Assembly (NCBI RefSeq): GCF_963378095.1
Contig: NZ_OY726397.1
Location: 5,084,001-5,148,000, forward strand
DNA: 64,000 nt
Reading direction: 5' to 3'
Origin: Mycolicibacterium sp. MU0053
GTDB taxonomy: Bacteria; Actinomycetota; Actinomycetes; Mycobacteriales; Mycobacteriaceae
Part shown: positions 55,915 to 63,787 of the stretch, in pieces
How positions within the stretch are numbered: position 1 is the first letter of the stretch
Layout: the number at the start of each line of letters is the position of its first letter
The notes under the pieces: model-generated
What the model was told of the DNA's origin: nothing
What the model saw: only the letters and a program-made list of their open reading frames with translations
Database searches by the model: none
Position numbers and translations under genes: made by a program

Positions 55915-57180
55915 ATGGCTCGGTTTCCCAAACCAGCTGAAGGCAGCTGGACGCAGCACTACCCCGAACTCGGCACCGGACCGGTGTCCTACGAGGATTC
56001 CATCAGTCCCGAAATCTACGAACTGGAGCGCAAGGCGATCTTCAAGCGGGCCTGGCTCAACGTCGGCCGCGTCGAACAGGTGCCCCGCACCGGCAGCTAC
56101 TTCACCAAGGAGATGAAGGCGGCCAACACGTCGATCATCGTCGTGCGCAGCAAGTCCGGCGCCATCAACGCGTTCCACAACGTGTGCCGGCACCGCGGCA
56201 ACAAGTTGGTCTGGGACGACATGCCCTTGGAAGACACCAGCGGGATGTGTCGGCAGTTCATCTGCAAATACCACGCCTGGCGTTACGACCTGGACGGCAA
56301 TCTCACCTTCGTCCAGCAGGAGGAGGAGTTCTTCGACCTGGACAAGAGCCGCTATGGACTGGTGTCGGTGCACTGCGAGGTGTGGGCCGGGTTCATCTTC
56401 GTCAACTTCGCCGAAACCCCCGAGCAGTCGCTGCCCGAGTTTCTCGGACCGATGATCACCGACCTGGAGGGCTATCCCTTCGACAAGCTGACCTCGCGGT
56501 TCACCTACCGCTCGGAGGTGAAGGCGAACTGGAAGCTCTACATGGACGCGTTCCAGGAGTTCTACCACGCACCGGTACTGCATGCGAACCAGTCGCCGAC
56601 CGCCTACTCGAAGGCCGCCGCCGAGTCGGGTTTCGAGGCACCCCACTATCAGATCGAGGGCCCGCATCGGTTGGTGAGCACCTCCGGAGTGCGGGCCTGG
56701 GAGATGGCCGACGAGATGCGTAAGCCGATCGAGGACATCTGCCAAAGCGGGTTGTTCGGCCCGTGGGACAAGCCCGATCTCGGCGAGATGCCGGTCGGCC
56801 TCAACCCGGCCAAATGTGATCCGTGGGGTCTGGATTCATTTCAGCTGTTCCCGAACTTCGTCATCTTGTTCTGGAGTCAAGGTTGGTACCTGACGTATCA
56901 CTACTGGCCGACCTCGTTCAACACCCACACCTTTGAGTGCACGCTGTACTTTCCGCAGCCCCGTACCGCTCGCGAACGGCTGGGTCAGGAGTTGGCGGCC
57001 GCGTCGTTCAAGGAGTACGGCCTGCAGGACGCGAACACCCTCGAGGCGACCCAAACCTCGATCGAGTCCCGCGTGGTCACCGAGTTCCACCTGTGCGACC
57101 AGGAGATTCTGCTGCGTCACTTCCACCAGGAGACCGCCGCGTGGATCGACGACTACCAGCGCACGACAGCCGGAGTGTGA
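55915..57180 (+). CDS. Rieske non-heme iron oxygenase, alpha subunit type
   Basis: ATG 55915 (MARFPKPAEGSWTQHYPELG) gives 421 residues. Rieske ligands are complete: C91-R-H93 (CRHRG) and C117-K-Y-H120 (CKYHAWRYDLDG), with a spacer of about 23 residues, longer than usual. The mononuclear iron site has H218 and H223 in YHAPVLH, and D211 in DAFQE is the bridging Asp. It is a cytosolic oxygenase that needs a reductase, probably the FNR-type protein at 59408. The substrate is unknown. It is followed by a ~110-residue partner gene after 5 bp, the same order as the second Rieske gene at 61308. Confidence 0.93.
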   Translation: MARFPKPAEGSWTQHYPELGTGPVSYEDSISPEIYELERKAIFKRAWLNVGRVEQVPRTGSYFTKEMKAANTSIIVVRSKSGAINAFHNVCRHRGNKLVWDDMPLEDTSGMCRQFICKYHAWRYDLDGNLTFVQQEEEFFDLDKSRYGLVSVHCEVWAGFIFVNFAETPEQSLPEFLGPMITDLEGYPFDKLTSRFTYRSEVKANWKLYMDAFQEFYHAPVLHANQSPTAYSKAAAESGFEAPHYQIEGPHRLVSTSGVRAWEMADEMRKPIEDICQSGLFGPWDKPDLGEMPVGLNPAKCDPWGLDSFQLFPNFVILFWSQGWYLTYHYWPTSFNTHTFECTLYFPQPRTARERLGQELAAASFKEYGLQDANTLEATQTSIESRVVTEFHLCDQEILLRHFHQETAAWIDDYQRTTAGV

Positions 57181-57185
57181 GCGCC

Positions 57186-57515
57186 ATGCCAAGCATGTTG
57201 CCGTCGGAATTCGCCGACCTGGAACAGTTTTCGGAGTGGTGTCTGGGCTCTGAACCGGAGCGCTACGCCAAGCGCCTCGGCAGCGACATGACCCAGATGC
57301 AGGCCTTCTACGACGCCATCACCGCACGGGCCGAGGAGGCGATCTCCTACTGCGACAAGTTCGCCCTCGATGACATGCCCGAGGACGTACTGAACCTGAT
57401 GCACTTGCTCTATTCCATGGTGACGGTGTCTTTTTCGGTCGAGTGCTGGAAACAGCCGCGGGTTCCCGATTCCGGTGCCACCTCGTTGGACTGCGTCGCC
57501 GAGCCCGTCCCGTGA
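57186..57515 (+). CDS. Small protein paired with Rieske oxygenase, unknown family (copy 1)
   Basis: ATG 57186 gives 109 residues: MPSMLPSEFADLEQFSEWCL, then AEEAISYCDKFALDDMPEDVLNLMHLLYSM and a hydrophobic segment. No known beta-subunit (SnoaL-like) motif is apparent. It is clearly related to the protein at 62576-62911 (shared PSxFAxLExF, EEAI-YCDKF-LDD-PED-LNL). Both follow a Rieske-type gene directly, so a role as subunit, chaperone or electron-transfer partner is likely. The amidohydrolase start overlaps its stop (GTGA). Confidence 0.8.
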   Translation: MPSMLPSEFADLEQFSEWCLGSEPERYAKRLGSDMTQMQAFYDAITARAEEAISYCDKFALDDMPEDVLNLMHLLYSMVTVSFSVECWKQPRVPDSGATSLDCVAEPVP

Positions 57516-58780
57516 CTGCCGCGGCCGAGGCCGGGTCCGGGGCCACGGTTCTGCGGGCGGCCCGCTGGGCCGACGTCGCCGCGGGGGTCGTTCATTCGCC
57601 CGCGGTGATCGTGGTGGACGGCAACCGCATCACTGCTGTGAACCCGGAAGGACCGCTGCCCGACCCGGGCACCGAGATCGACCTCGGCGACGTCACTCTG
57701 CTGCCCGGCCTGATGGACATGGAACTCAACCTGCTCATCGGCGGGCCCGGCAGCCCCGAGGGTCTCCCCACCCCGATGCACGGGGTACAGGACGACCCGG
57801 CCTACCGAACCCTGCGCGGCGCGGTCAACGCCCGCACCACGCTCGACGCCGGATTCACCACCGTGCGGAACCTGGGTCTGATGGTCAAGACCGGCGGCTA
57901 TCTGCTCGACGTGGCCCTGCAACGCGCGATCGACCAGGGCTGGCATCCGGGTCCGCGCATCTACCCCGCCGGGCATGCCGTCACGCCGTACGGGGGGCAC
58001 CTGGACCCCACCGTGTTTCAACGCCTGGCGCCGGGCGTCATGCCGTTGACCGTTGCCGAGGGTATCGCCAACGGCGTGCCCGACGTGATCGCATGTGTGC
58101 GCTACCAGATCCGGCACGGCGCCAAGCTGATCAAGGTTTCGGCGTCCGGCGGGGTGATGTCGCACAGCACCGCACCGGGCGCACAGCAGTACTCGGATGC
58201 CGAGTTCGCGGCGATCGCAGACGAGGCGCACCGCGCCGGGGTCCGGGTGGCCGCGCACGCGGTCGGCGACACCGCGATCCGGGCCTGCATCCGCGCCGGG
58301 ATCGACTGCATCGAGCACGGCTTCCTCGCCAGCGACGAAACGCTCCAGATGATGGTCGACCACGGCACTTTTCTGGTGTCGACCACGTATCTGACGGATG
58401 CGATGGCCATCGACCGGATCGCGCCGGAGCTGCGGAAGAAGGCGCTCGAGGTCTTCCCCCGCGCAAAGGCGATGCTGCCCAAGGCCATTGCGGCCGGGGT
58501 GAAGATCGCCTGCGGTACCGACGCCCCCGCGATCCCGCACGGGCAGAACGCCAGGGAACTCGGCGCGCTCGTCGAGCGCGGAATGACACCGATGCAGGCA
58601 CTGCAGGCGGCGACGGTGGTCAGCGCCGACCTGCTGGACGCGGCGGCCGAACTCGGCCGCCTGGCTCCGGGCTACCTGGCCGACATCATCGCCGTGCCGG
58701 GCGACCCGAGCGTCGACATCACCACCACACGCGACGTGCGATTCGTCATGAAGGACGGGAAGATCGTCAAACGGGCGTGA
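57512..58780 (+). CDS. Amidohydrolase-superfamily protein with altered metal motif
   Basis: GTG 57512 overlaps the stop of the small protein gene and begins VTAAAEAGSGATVLRAARW, 422 residues. The fold is clear: LLPGLMDME, KLIKVSASGG (K208), AAHAVGD (H249), CIEHG (H269), CGTDAP (D337). The HxH of subtype I/III enzymes (DMHxHL) is replaced by E71-L-N73. Four of the six usual metal residues are kept. It may hold one metal or have a different chemistry. Co-expression with the Rieske pair suggests hydrolysis of an amide, lactone or urea-type bond in the same pathway. Confidence 0.85.
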   Translation: MTAAAEAGSGATVLRAARWADVAAGVVHSPAVIVVDGNRITAVNPEGPLPDPGTEIDLGDVTLLPGLMDMELNLLIGGPGSPEGLPTPMHGVQDDPAYRTLRGAVNARTTLDAGFTTVRNLGLMVKTGGYLLDVALQRAIDQGWHPGPRIYPAGHAVTPYGGHLDPTVFQRLAPGVMPLTVAEGIANGVPDVIACVRYQIRHGAKLIKVSASGGVMSHSTAPGAQQYSDAEFAAIADEAHRAGVRVAAHAVGDTAIRACIRAGIDCIEHGFLASDETLQMMVDHGTFLVSTTYLTDAMAIDRIAPELRKKALEVFPRAKAMLPKAIAAGVKIACGTDAPAIPHGQNARELGALVERGMTPMQALQAATVVSADLLDAAAELGRLAPGYLADIIAVPGDPSVDITTTRDVRFVMKDGKIVKRA

Positions 58781-58886
58781 GGGCGATGTTCGTCCCGGGA
58801 CTCCGACCGCCCACAGCGACGTGCGCTAACGTCGAGGGACCGCGCAGCGCGGGAGTGGTGGTCCGCGGTGGCGGCAGGAGGCGGAC

Positions 58887-59339
58887 ATGGAACTCACCGA
58901 CAACACGTTGTGGCTGCTCAAGCAAGCCTTCTACTTCTCTTTGACCTCCGTGAACGACGCGGTCAAGGGCCACGGCGTGAGCACCGCCCAGATCGGCGTG
59001 CTGCGCCAGTTGGCCAACGAGCCCGGCCTGTCGGGCGCCGAACTGGCTCGCCGTCTGCTGATCACCCCGCAAGGCGTGCAGCTGGCCCTGACCGCCCTGG
59101 AGAAGCGCGGCCTGGTCGAGCGCAAGCAGGACCCGCAACACGGTCGCATCCGGCAGGTCTTCCTCACCGACGAGGGCCGCGCAGTAGCCGGTGCCGTGGT
59201 CAGTGACGCCATTGCGGCCCACGACAAAGTGTTCGGCGTCCTGACGCCGGCCGAACAGCAACAGCTGCGCGCCCTGCTCGCCCGCATCGTCGAGCAAGGT
59301 ACCGGGCACACCCTCTTCGCCGACCACGTCGAGAGCTAG
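58887..59339 (+). CDS. MarR-family transcriptional regulator
   Basis: This 150-residue protein has the MarR winged helix: HGVSTAQIGVLRQLANEPGLSGAELARRLLITPQGVQLALTALEKRGLVER, DEGRAVAGAV. It lies in the middle of the Rieske cluster. Two nearly identical 21-bp palindromic-core sites at 55756 and 59380 are the best candidates for its operators. It probably represses the cluster until the substrate is present. Confidence 0.9.
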   Translation: MELTDNTLWLLKQAFYFSLTSVNDAVKGHGVSTAQIGVLRQLANEPGLSGAELARRLLITPQGVQLALTALEKRGLVERKQDPQHGRIRQVFLTDEGRAVAGAVVSDAIAAHDKVFGVLTPAEQQQLRALLARIVEQGTGHTLFADHVES

Positions 59340-59371
59340 ACGACAAGGCCACGAGCCGATGGGCCCGGCCC

Positions 59372-59400
59372 TTGTCCCCGATGACAAGTACTTGATACTG
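59372..59400 (+). promoter_or_regulatory. Promoter of the reductase gene overlapped by a MarR-type operator
   Basis: TTGTCC (59372-59377) and GATACT (59394-59399) are a good -35/-10 pair with a 16-bp gap. The start site would then fall about at the GTG of 59408, so the transcript may be leaderless. The operator-like GATGACAAGTACTTGATACT (59380-59399), with perfect palindrome CAAGTACTTG in its core, covers the spacer and -10, the place for repression. Confidence 0.65.
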
Positions 59401-59407
59401 TCGACGG

Positions 59408-60469
59408 GTGCATCCCGTGACTCGGCCTTTCGACGCGGTCGAGGCGGTGCCCGTTCCCGATTCGAACGGGTTCTCGCCGCTGCGCGTGAAGCGGGTAGTG
59501 CAGGAGACCGACGACGCGGTGTCCCTGATCCTCGATGTACCGGCCGCCGACCGGGAACGCTTCGACTATCGCGCCGGCCAGTTCGTCACGCTCCGGGTGT
59601 TCGTCAACGGTCAGGAGCATCGGCGGTGCTACTCGATGTCGTCCTCGCCCGCGGTGGAAACGGACCTGAGGATCACCGTCAAACGCGATCGCGACGGACT
59701 GGTCTCCAACTGGCTCAACGACACCGCCACCGCCGGCGACGAATTACACACCGCACCGCCCGAGGGCCGCTTCGTCCTTGCCGACACCGACCGGGACCTC
59801 GTTGCCTTCGCCGGCGGCAGCGGGATCACGCCGGTGTTCTCACTGATCCGCACCGCATTGGCCACCACCTCCCGACGGGTGGGGCTCTACTACGCCAACC
59901 GCAACCGCGACTCGGTGATCTTCGGTCCGTCGTTGACGCAGTTGGCCGAGGCCTACGGCGAGCGCTTCACCGTGCACCACCACCTCGATCACGATGCGGG
60001 CATGGTGGCGCCGCAACAGCTCATCGCTTTCATCCGCGACTTCAGCGATGCCGAGGCCTACATCTGCGGGCCCGCACCGTTCATGGACACCGCCGAGGCC
60101 GCGCTGCATGCAGCCGGCATTCCCAAGCCGCGGGTTCACCTGGAGCGTTTCACCGTTGCCGCGGCGCCGGCACCCGATCCGAGGGCCGCCGCAGTCACCG
60201 AGGAAGTGACCATCGAACTCAACCGAAGCACGGTGACGGTGCCGTACCGGGCCGGCAATACGCTGCTGCAGACCGCCCGCCTGGCCGGACTCAAGGCCCC
60301 GTCGTCCTGCGAAACCGGTTCGTGCGGAACGTGTATGGCGCAGGTGACGGAGGGGGCGGCGCGGATGCTCAACAATGACGCCCTCGACGAGGACGAGGTG
60401 GCCGACGGCTGGGTGGTCACCTGCCAGTCGCTACCGACCACCCGGACGGTACGGGTGGTCTACGAGTGA
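59408..60469 (+). CDS. Ferredoxin-type oxygenase reductase (FNR domain plus plant-type 2Fe-2S)
   Basis: This 353-residue protein starts at GTG 59408. FAD site RCYSMSSSPA (about residue 75), NAD site GGSGITPVFSLI (about 137), then the C-terminal [2Fe-2S] CETGSCGTCMAQV (C-x4-C-x2-C) and a last Cys in VVTCQSL. The layout matches KshB/PaaE-type reductases that feed Rieske or other oxygenases. In this cluster it is the natural electron donor for the Rieske oxygenase. It follows MarR by 69 bp. Confidence 0.93.
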   Translation: MHPVTRPFDAVEAVPVPDSNGFSPLRVKRVVQETDDAVSLILDVPAADRERFDYRAGQFVTLRVFVNGQEHRRCYSMSSSPAVETDLRITVKRDRDGLVSNWLNDTATAGDELHTAPPEGRFVLADTDRDLVAFAGGSGITPVFSLIRTALATTSRRVGLYYANRNRDSVIFGPSLTQLAEAYGERFTVHHHLDHDAGMVAPQQLIAFIRDFSDAEAYICGPAPFMDTAEAALHAAGIPKPRVHLERFTVAAAPAPDPRAAAVTEEVTIELNRSTVTVPYRAGNTLLQTARLAGLKAPSSCETGSCGTCMAQVTEGAARMLNNDALDEDEVADGWVVTCQSLPTTRTVRVVYE

Positions 60470-60515
60470 TGGTCATGGAAAGGGCGTTTCGGTTGAGGTT
60501 CGCGGCGGCGTTGCG

Positions 60516-61259
60516 ATGACGCGGGTAGCGGTGGTGACCGGCGGCGCGTCGGGAATGGGGGAAGCGACGTGTCACGAGTTGGGCCGCCGCGGGTACCGGG
60601 TAGCGGTTATGGATATGAATGTCGATGCGGCGCAGCGGGTCACCGATGATCTTCGCGGCAACGGGATCACCGCGGTGGCCGCGGGTGCAGACGTCACCGA
60701 CCGCACTCAGGTCGAAGACGGCTTCGCCAAGATCCGCGGCGAACTCGGCCCCGTCGGCATCCTGGTCACCAGCGCGGGTTTGTTCGGCTTCGCCGCGTTC
60801 GCCGACATCACCGTCGAGTCCTGGCAGCGCATGATCGACGTCAACCTGACCGGCACCTTTCACTGCTGTCAGGTGGCGCTGCCGGACATGGTGGACGCGA
60901 AATGGGGCCGCATCGTGATGATCTCGTCGTCGAGCGCCCAACGCGGCACCCCCTTCGCCGCGCACTACGCGTCGTCCAAGGGCGCGCTGCTGACCCTCAC
61001 GAAATCCCTGGCCCGCGAGTACGCGTCGGCTGGTATCACGGTCAACAACATCCCGCCCTCGGGGATCGAAACACCGATGCAGCACCAGTCCCAGGCTGCC
61101 GGCCACCTGCCGTCGAATGAGACGATCGCCGGCAACATACCCCTCGGCCGGCTGGGCACCGGTGCCGATATCGCTGCGGCAGTGGGCTTTCTGTGTTCGG
61201 ACGAGGCCGGCTTCATCACCGGGCAGACCCTTGGCGTCAACGGCGGGGCCGTGATGTGA
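60516..61259 (+). CDS. SDR-family oxidoreductase
   Basis: ATG 60516 (MTRVAVVTGGASGMGEATCHELGRRG) gives 247 residues. TGGASGMG binds NAD(P), SSSSAQRG holds the catalytic Ser and YASSK the Tyr/Lys. The end ITGQTLGVNGGAVM is typical of FabG-like SDRs. It lies 47 bp after the reductase and is probably part of the same operon, oxidising a hydroxylated product. Confidence 0.9.
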   Translation: MTRVAVVTGGASGMGEATCHELGRRGYRVAVMDMNVDAAQRVTDDLRGNGITAVAAGADVTDRTQVEDGFAKIRGELGPVGILVTSAGLFGFAAFADITVESWQRMIDVNLTGTFHCCQVALPDMVDAKWGRIVMISSSSAQRGTPFAAHYASSKGALLTLTKSLAREYASAGITVNNIPPSGIETPMQHQSQAAGHLPSNETIAGNIPLGRLGTGADIAAAVGFLCSDEAGFITGQTLGVNGGAVM

Positions 61260-61307
61260 CTCCGCACCGTGCAGTCTCGATTCACCACTATCCGCAGGGA
61301 GGTTCGT

Positions 61308-62579
61308 ATGGCGATGCAATGGCCGAAGCCGGCTGAGGGTTCCTGGACCGAGCATTACCCGGAACTCGGCACTGGACCGATCTCGTTCCGCGACTCGACG
61401 TCCCCGGAGTTCTATGAGGATGAGCGCGAAGCCATCTTCAAACGGGCCTGGCTCAACATCAGTCGCGTCGAGGAAACCCCCGATACCGGCAGCTACATCA
61501 CCCGGCGGGTGGAGGCCGCCGACGCCTCGTTCATTGTGGTGAAAGACGACCGCGGCCAGATCCGGGCCTTCCACAACACCTGCCGTCGGCGCGGCCACAC
61601 CGTGGTGGACGTGGACTATCGCAGCACTGAACTACGCGACACCGGAACCGCATTCGAATGCCGGCACTGTGGTTGGCGCTATGGGCTCGACGGCACACTG
61701 CAATCCGTCCCGGACTCGGAGCGCTTCCCGCATCTGGACCGCGCAGATTTCGGCCTGGTTGCCGTGCACTGTGAGGTGTGGGCCGGCTTCGTGTTCGTCA
61801 ACTTCGACGAGAAGCCGCGGCAGACGCTGCGAGAGTTTCTGGGCCCCATGGTCACCGGGCTCGACGACTACCCCTTCGGCAAGCTCACCGAGCGTTACGA
61901 CTGGGTCGCCCACAACAACAGCAACTGGAAGATCTTCGCCGACGCCTTCCAGGAGTACTACCACGTGCCGGCCCTGCACACCCAGCAGGTGCCGCCAGAA
62001 GTACGCCAGCCCAACGCGGGCTTCACCTGCGCCCACTTTCAACTCGACGGCCCGCACCGGGTCGTCTCAACGGCGGGCACCCGACGGTGGCTGCTGGCGC
62101 CGGAGTACATGTACCCGATCGAGCGCGCCACCGGCAGCGGCCTGGTCGGGCCGTGGCGCACCCCCGACCTCGGTGACCTACCGGCCGGACTCAATCCCGG
62201 CGGGATCGAACCGTGGGGGATCAGCAACTTCCAGATCTTTCCCAACCTGGAGATCCTGATCTACGGCGGCTGGTACCTGGTGTACCGGTACTGGCCCACC
62301 TCGTACAACACGCACCGCTACGAGGCCTACACCTATTTCCATCCGGCCCGCACGGTCCGGGAGCGGATCGAACACGAGGTGGCCGCCGTCGTTCTCAAGG
62401 AGTTCGCGCTGCAGGACGCCGGGATGCTCGGCGGCACCCAGGCGGCGCTCGAGTATGACGTGATCGATGAGTTCCCCGTCAATGACCAGGAGATCCTGGT
62501 CCGTCATCTGCACAAGACCGCCGTCGATTGGGTGGCTGCCTACCGGAGCGAACGCACCCCGGCGGGAGCGTCGCAGTGA
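61308..62579 (+). CDS. Rieske-type oxygenase lacking both Rieske ligand histidines
   Basis: ATG 61308 (MAMQWPKPAEGSWTEHYPELG), with GGGAGG upstream, gives 423 residues and is a close paralogue of the enzyme at 55915. The Rieske motif is changed: C92-R-R94 (CRRRGH) instead of CxH, and C118-R-H-C121 (CRHCGWRYGLDG) instead of CxxH. Both ligand histidines are replaced (R94, C121). His97 and His120 lie next to them. The mononuclear iron residues stay: D212, H219 and H224 (DAFQEYYHVPALH). It may have no Rieske cluster, a Cys-rich [2Fe-2S] or a structural zinc, and may depend on the other subunit for electrons. Confidence 0.88.
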   Translation: MAMQWPKPAEGSWTEHYPELGTGPISFRDSTSPEFYEDEREAIFKRAWLNISRVEETPDTGSYITRRVEAADASFIVVKDDRGQIRAFHNTCRRRGHTVVDVDYRSTELRDTGTAFECRHCGWRYGLDGTLQSVPDSERFPHLDRADFGLVAVHCEVWAGFVFVNFDEKPRQTLREFLGPMVTGLDDYPFGKLTERYDWVAHNNSNWKIFADAFQEYYHVPALHTQQVPPEVRQPNAGFTCAHFQLDGPHRVVSTAGTRRWLLAPEYMYPIERATGSGLVGPWRTPDLGDLPAGLNPGGIEPWGISNFQIFPNLEILIYGGWYLVYRYWPTSYNTHRYEAYTYFHPARTVRERIEHEVAAVVLKEFALQDAGMLGGTQAALEYDVIDEFPVNDQEILVRHLHKTAVDWVAAYRSERTPAGASQ

Positions 62580-62911
62580 CGGCCCCGCGGCTGCCGAGTG
62601 CGTTCGCCGAACTGGAACCGTTCGCCGAGAGATGGTGCCTCGCGACCGAGACCGAGCGCTGGAATGAACGGGTTTCCAGCTCGATGCCGGCGATGCGGGA
62701 GTTCTACGATGCCTTCTTTCCGCGGGTGGAAGAGGCGATCGAGTACTGCGACAAGTTCAGCCTGGACGATCTTCCCGAGGATGCACTCAACCTGCTGTAC
62801 CTGATTTATTCGCTGGTGCTGGTGGCGATGGCGGTGGAGATCATGCACCAGCCCACCCCCGTCGACGCCGCGGACGCGGTCATGATCCGTACCGGCGAGC
62901 CGCGGCCGTGA
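62576..62911 (+). CDS. Small protein paired with Rieske oxygenase, unknown family (copy 2)
   Basis: GTG 62576 overlaps the Rieske-type stop (GTGA), giving 111 residues: VTAPRLPSAFAELEPFAERW, VEEAIEYCDKFSLDDLPEDALNLLYLIYSL. It is a paralogue of 57186-57515, with the same place after a Rieske-type gene. The hydrophobic region LNLLYLIYSLVLVAMAVEIM is probably a buried helix rather than a membrane anchor. Function unknown. Confidence 0.8.
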   Translation: MTAPRLPSAFAELEPFAERWCLATETERWNERVSSSMPAMREFYDAFFPRVEEAIEYCDKFSLDDLPEDALNLLYLIYSLVLVAMAVEIMHQPTPVDAADAVMIRTGEPRP

Positions 62912-62939
62912 TTGCTCCAACTAGGAAAGGCGACAGCGC

Positions 62940-63785
62940 ATGAGCGTGTTGACCCTCAACAAACTGACCTCCTCGGTGGGCGCCGAAGTCGTGGGTGTCG
63001 ACCCCGATCGCCTCGCCACCGACGACGGTCTCGGCGCCGCAGTCCTCGACGCCCTGGAGGACAACGGGGTGCTGGTCTTTCACGATCTGCATCTGGCGCC
63101 GGCGGCGCAGGTGGCGTTTGCGCAGCGTCTGGGCGCGATCGACCGCTCCGCCGACGGCCACCACCCGGTGTCGGGGATCTATCCGATCACCCTCGATCGA
63201 ACGAAGAACAGCGCGGCCGAGTATCTCAAGGCCACGTTCGACTGGCACATCGACGGCTGCACACCCATCGGCGAGGAGTGCCCACAGAAAGCCACGGTGC
63301 TCTCCGCGATCCACGTTGCCGCCCATGGCGGGGAGACGGAGTTCGCCAACTCGTATGCGGCCTACGACTCGTTGAGTGAGTCCGAGCAACGGCATTACGA
63401 GACGCTGCGGGTGGTGCACTCCCTGCAGGCCTCGCAGAGTCGGGTCTACCCGAACCCCACCGAGGAGCAACTGGTCCGCTGGCGCGCCCGACCCACCCAC
63501 GAACACCCCTTGGTGTGGACGCACCGCAGCGGCCGGAAGTCGTTGGTGTTGGGGGCCTCTGCGGATCACATCGCCGGGATGGACGTCGAGGAGGGACGGG
63601 CGCTGCTCGATGCGCTGCTGGCCCACGCCACCTCCCCGGACAAGGTGTACAGCCACCACTGGTCGGTGGGCGACACCGTGATCTGGGACAACCAGGGGGT
63701 CCTGCACCGCGCGGCGCCCTACGATCCGGACTCGCCGCGGGAGATGCTGCGCACCACGGTGCTCGGCGACGAACCCATCCAGTAG
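62940..63785 (+). CDS. TauD/TfdA-family Fe(II)/2-oxoglutarate dioxygenase
   Basis: This 281-residue protein begins MSVLTLNKLTSSVGAEVVGVD. The facial triad is H103-x-D105 (FDWHIDG) and H256 (QGVLHRA). The oxoglutarate Arg is R267 or R271 (SPREMLRTT). Related enzymes cleave taurine, 2,4-D or hydroxylate small acids. It starts 28 bp after the small-protein gene, so it belongs to the same operon. This adds a second kind of oxygenase to the pathway. Confidence 0.92.
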   Translation: MSVLTLNKLTSSVGAEVVGVDPDRLATDDGLGAAVLDALEDNGVLVFHDLHLAPAAQVAFAQRLGAIDRSADGHHPVSGIYPITLDRTKNSAAEYLKATFDWHIDGCTPIGEECPQKATVLSAIHVAAHGGETEFANSYAAYDSLSESEQRHYETLRVVHSLQASQSRVYPNPTEEQLVRWRARPTHEHPLVWTHRSGRKSLVLGASADHIAGMDVEEGRALLDALLAHATSPDKVYSHHWSVGDTVIWDNQGVLHRAAPYDPDSPREMLRTTVLGDEPIQ

Positions 63786-63787
63786 GG

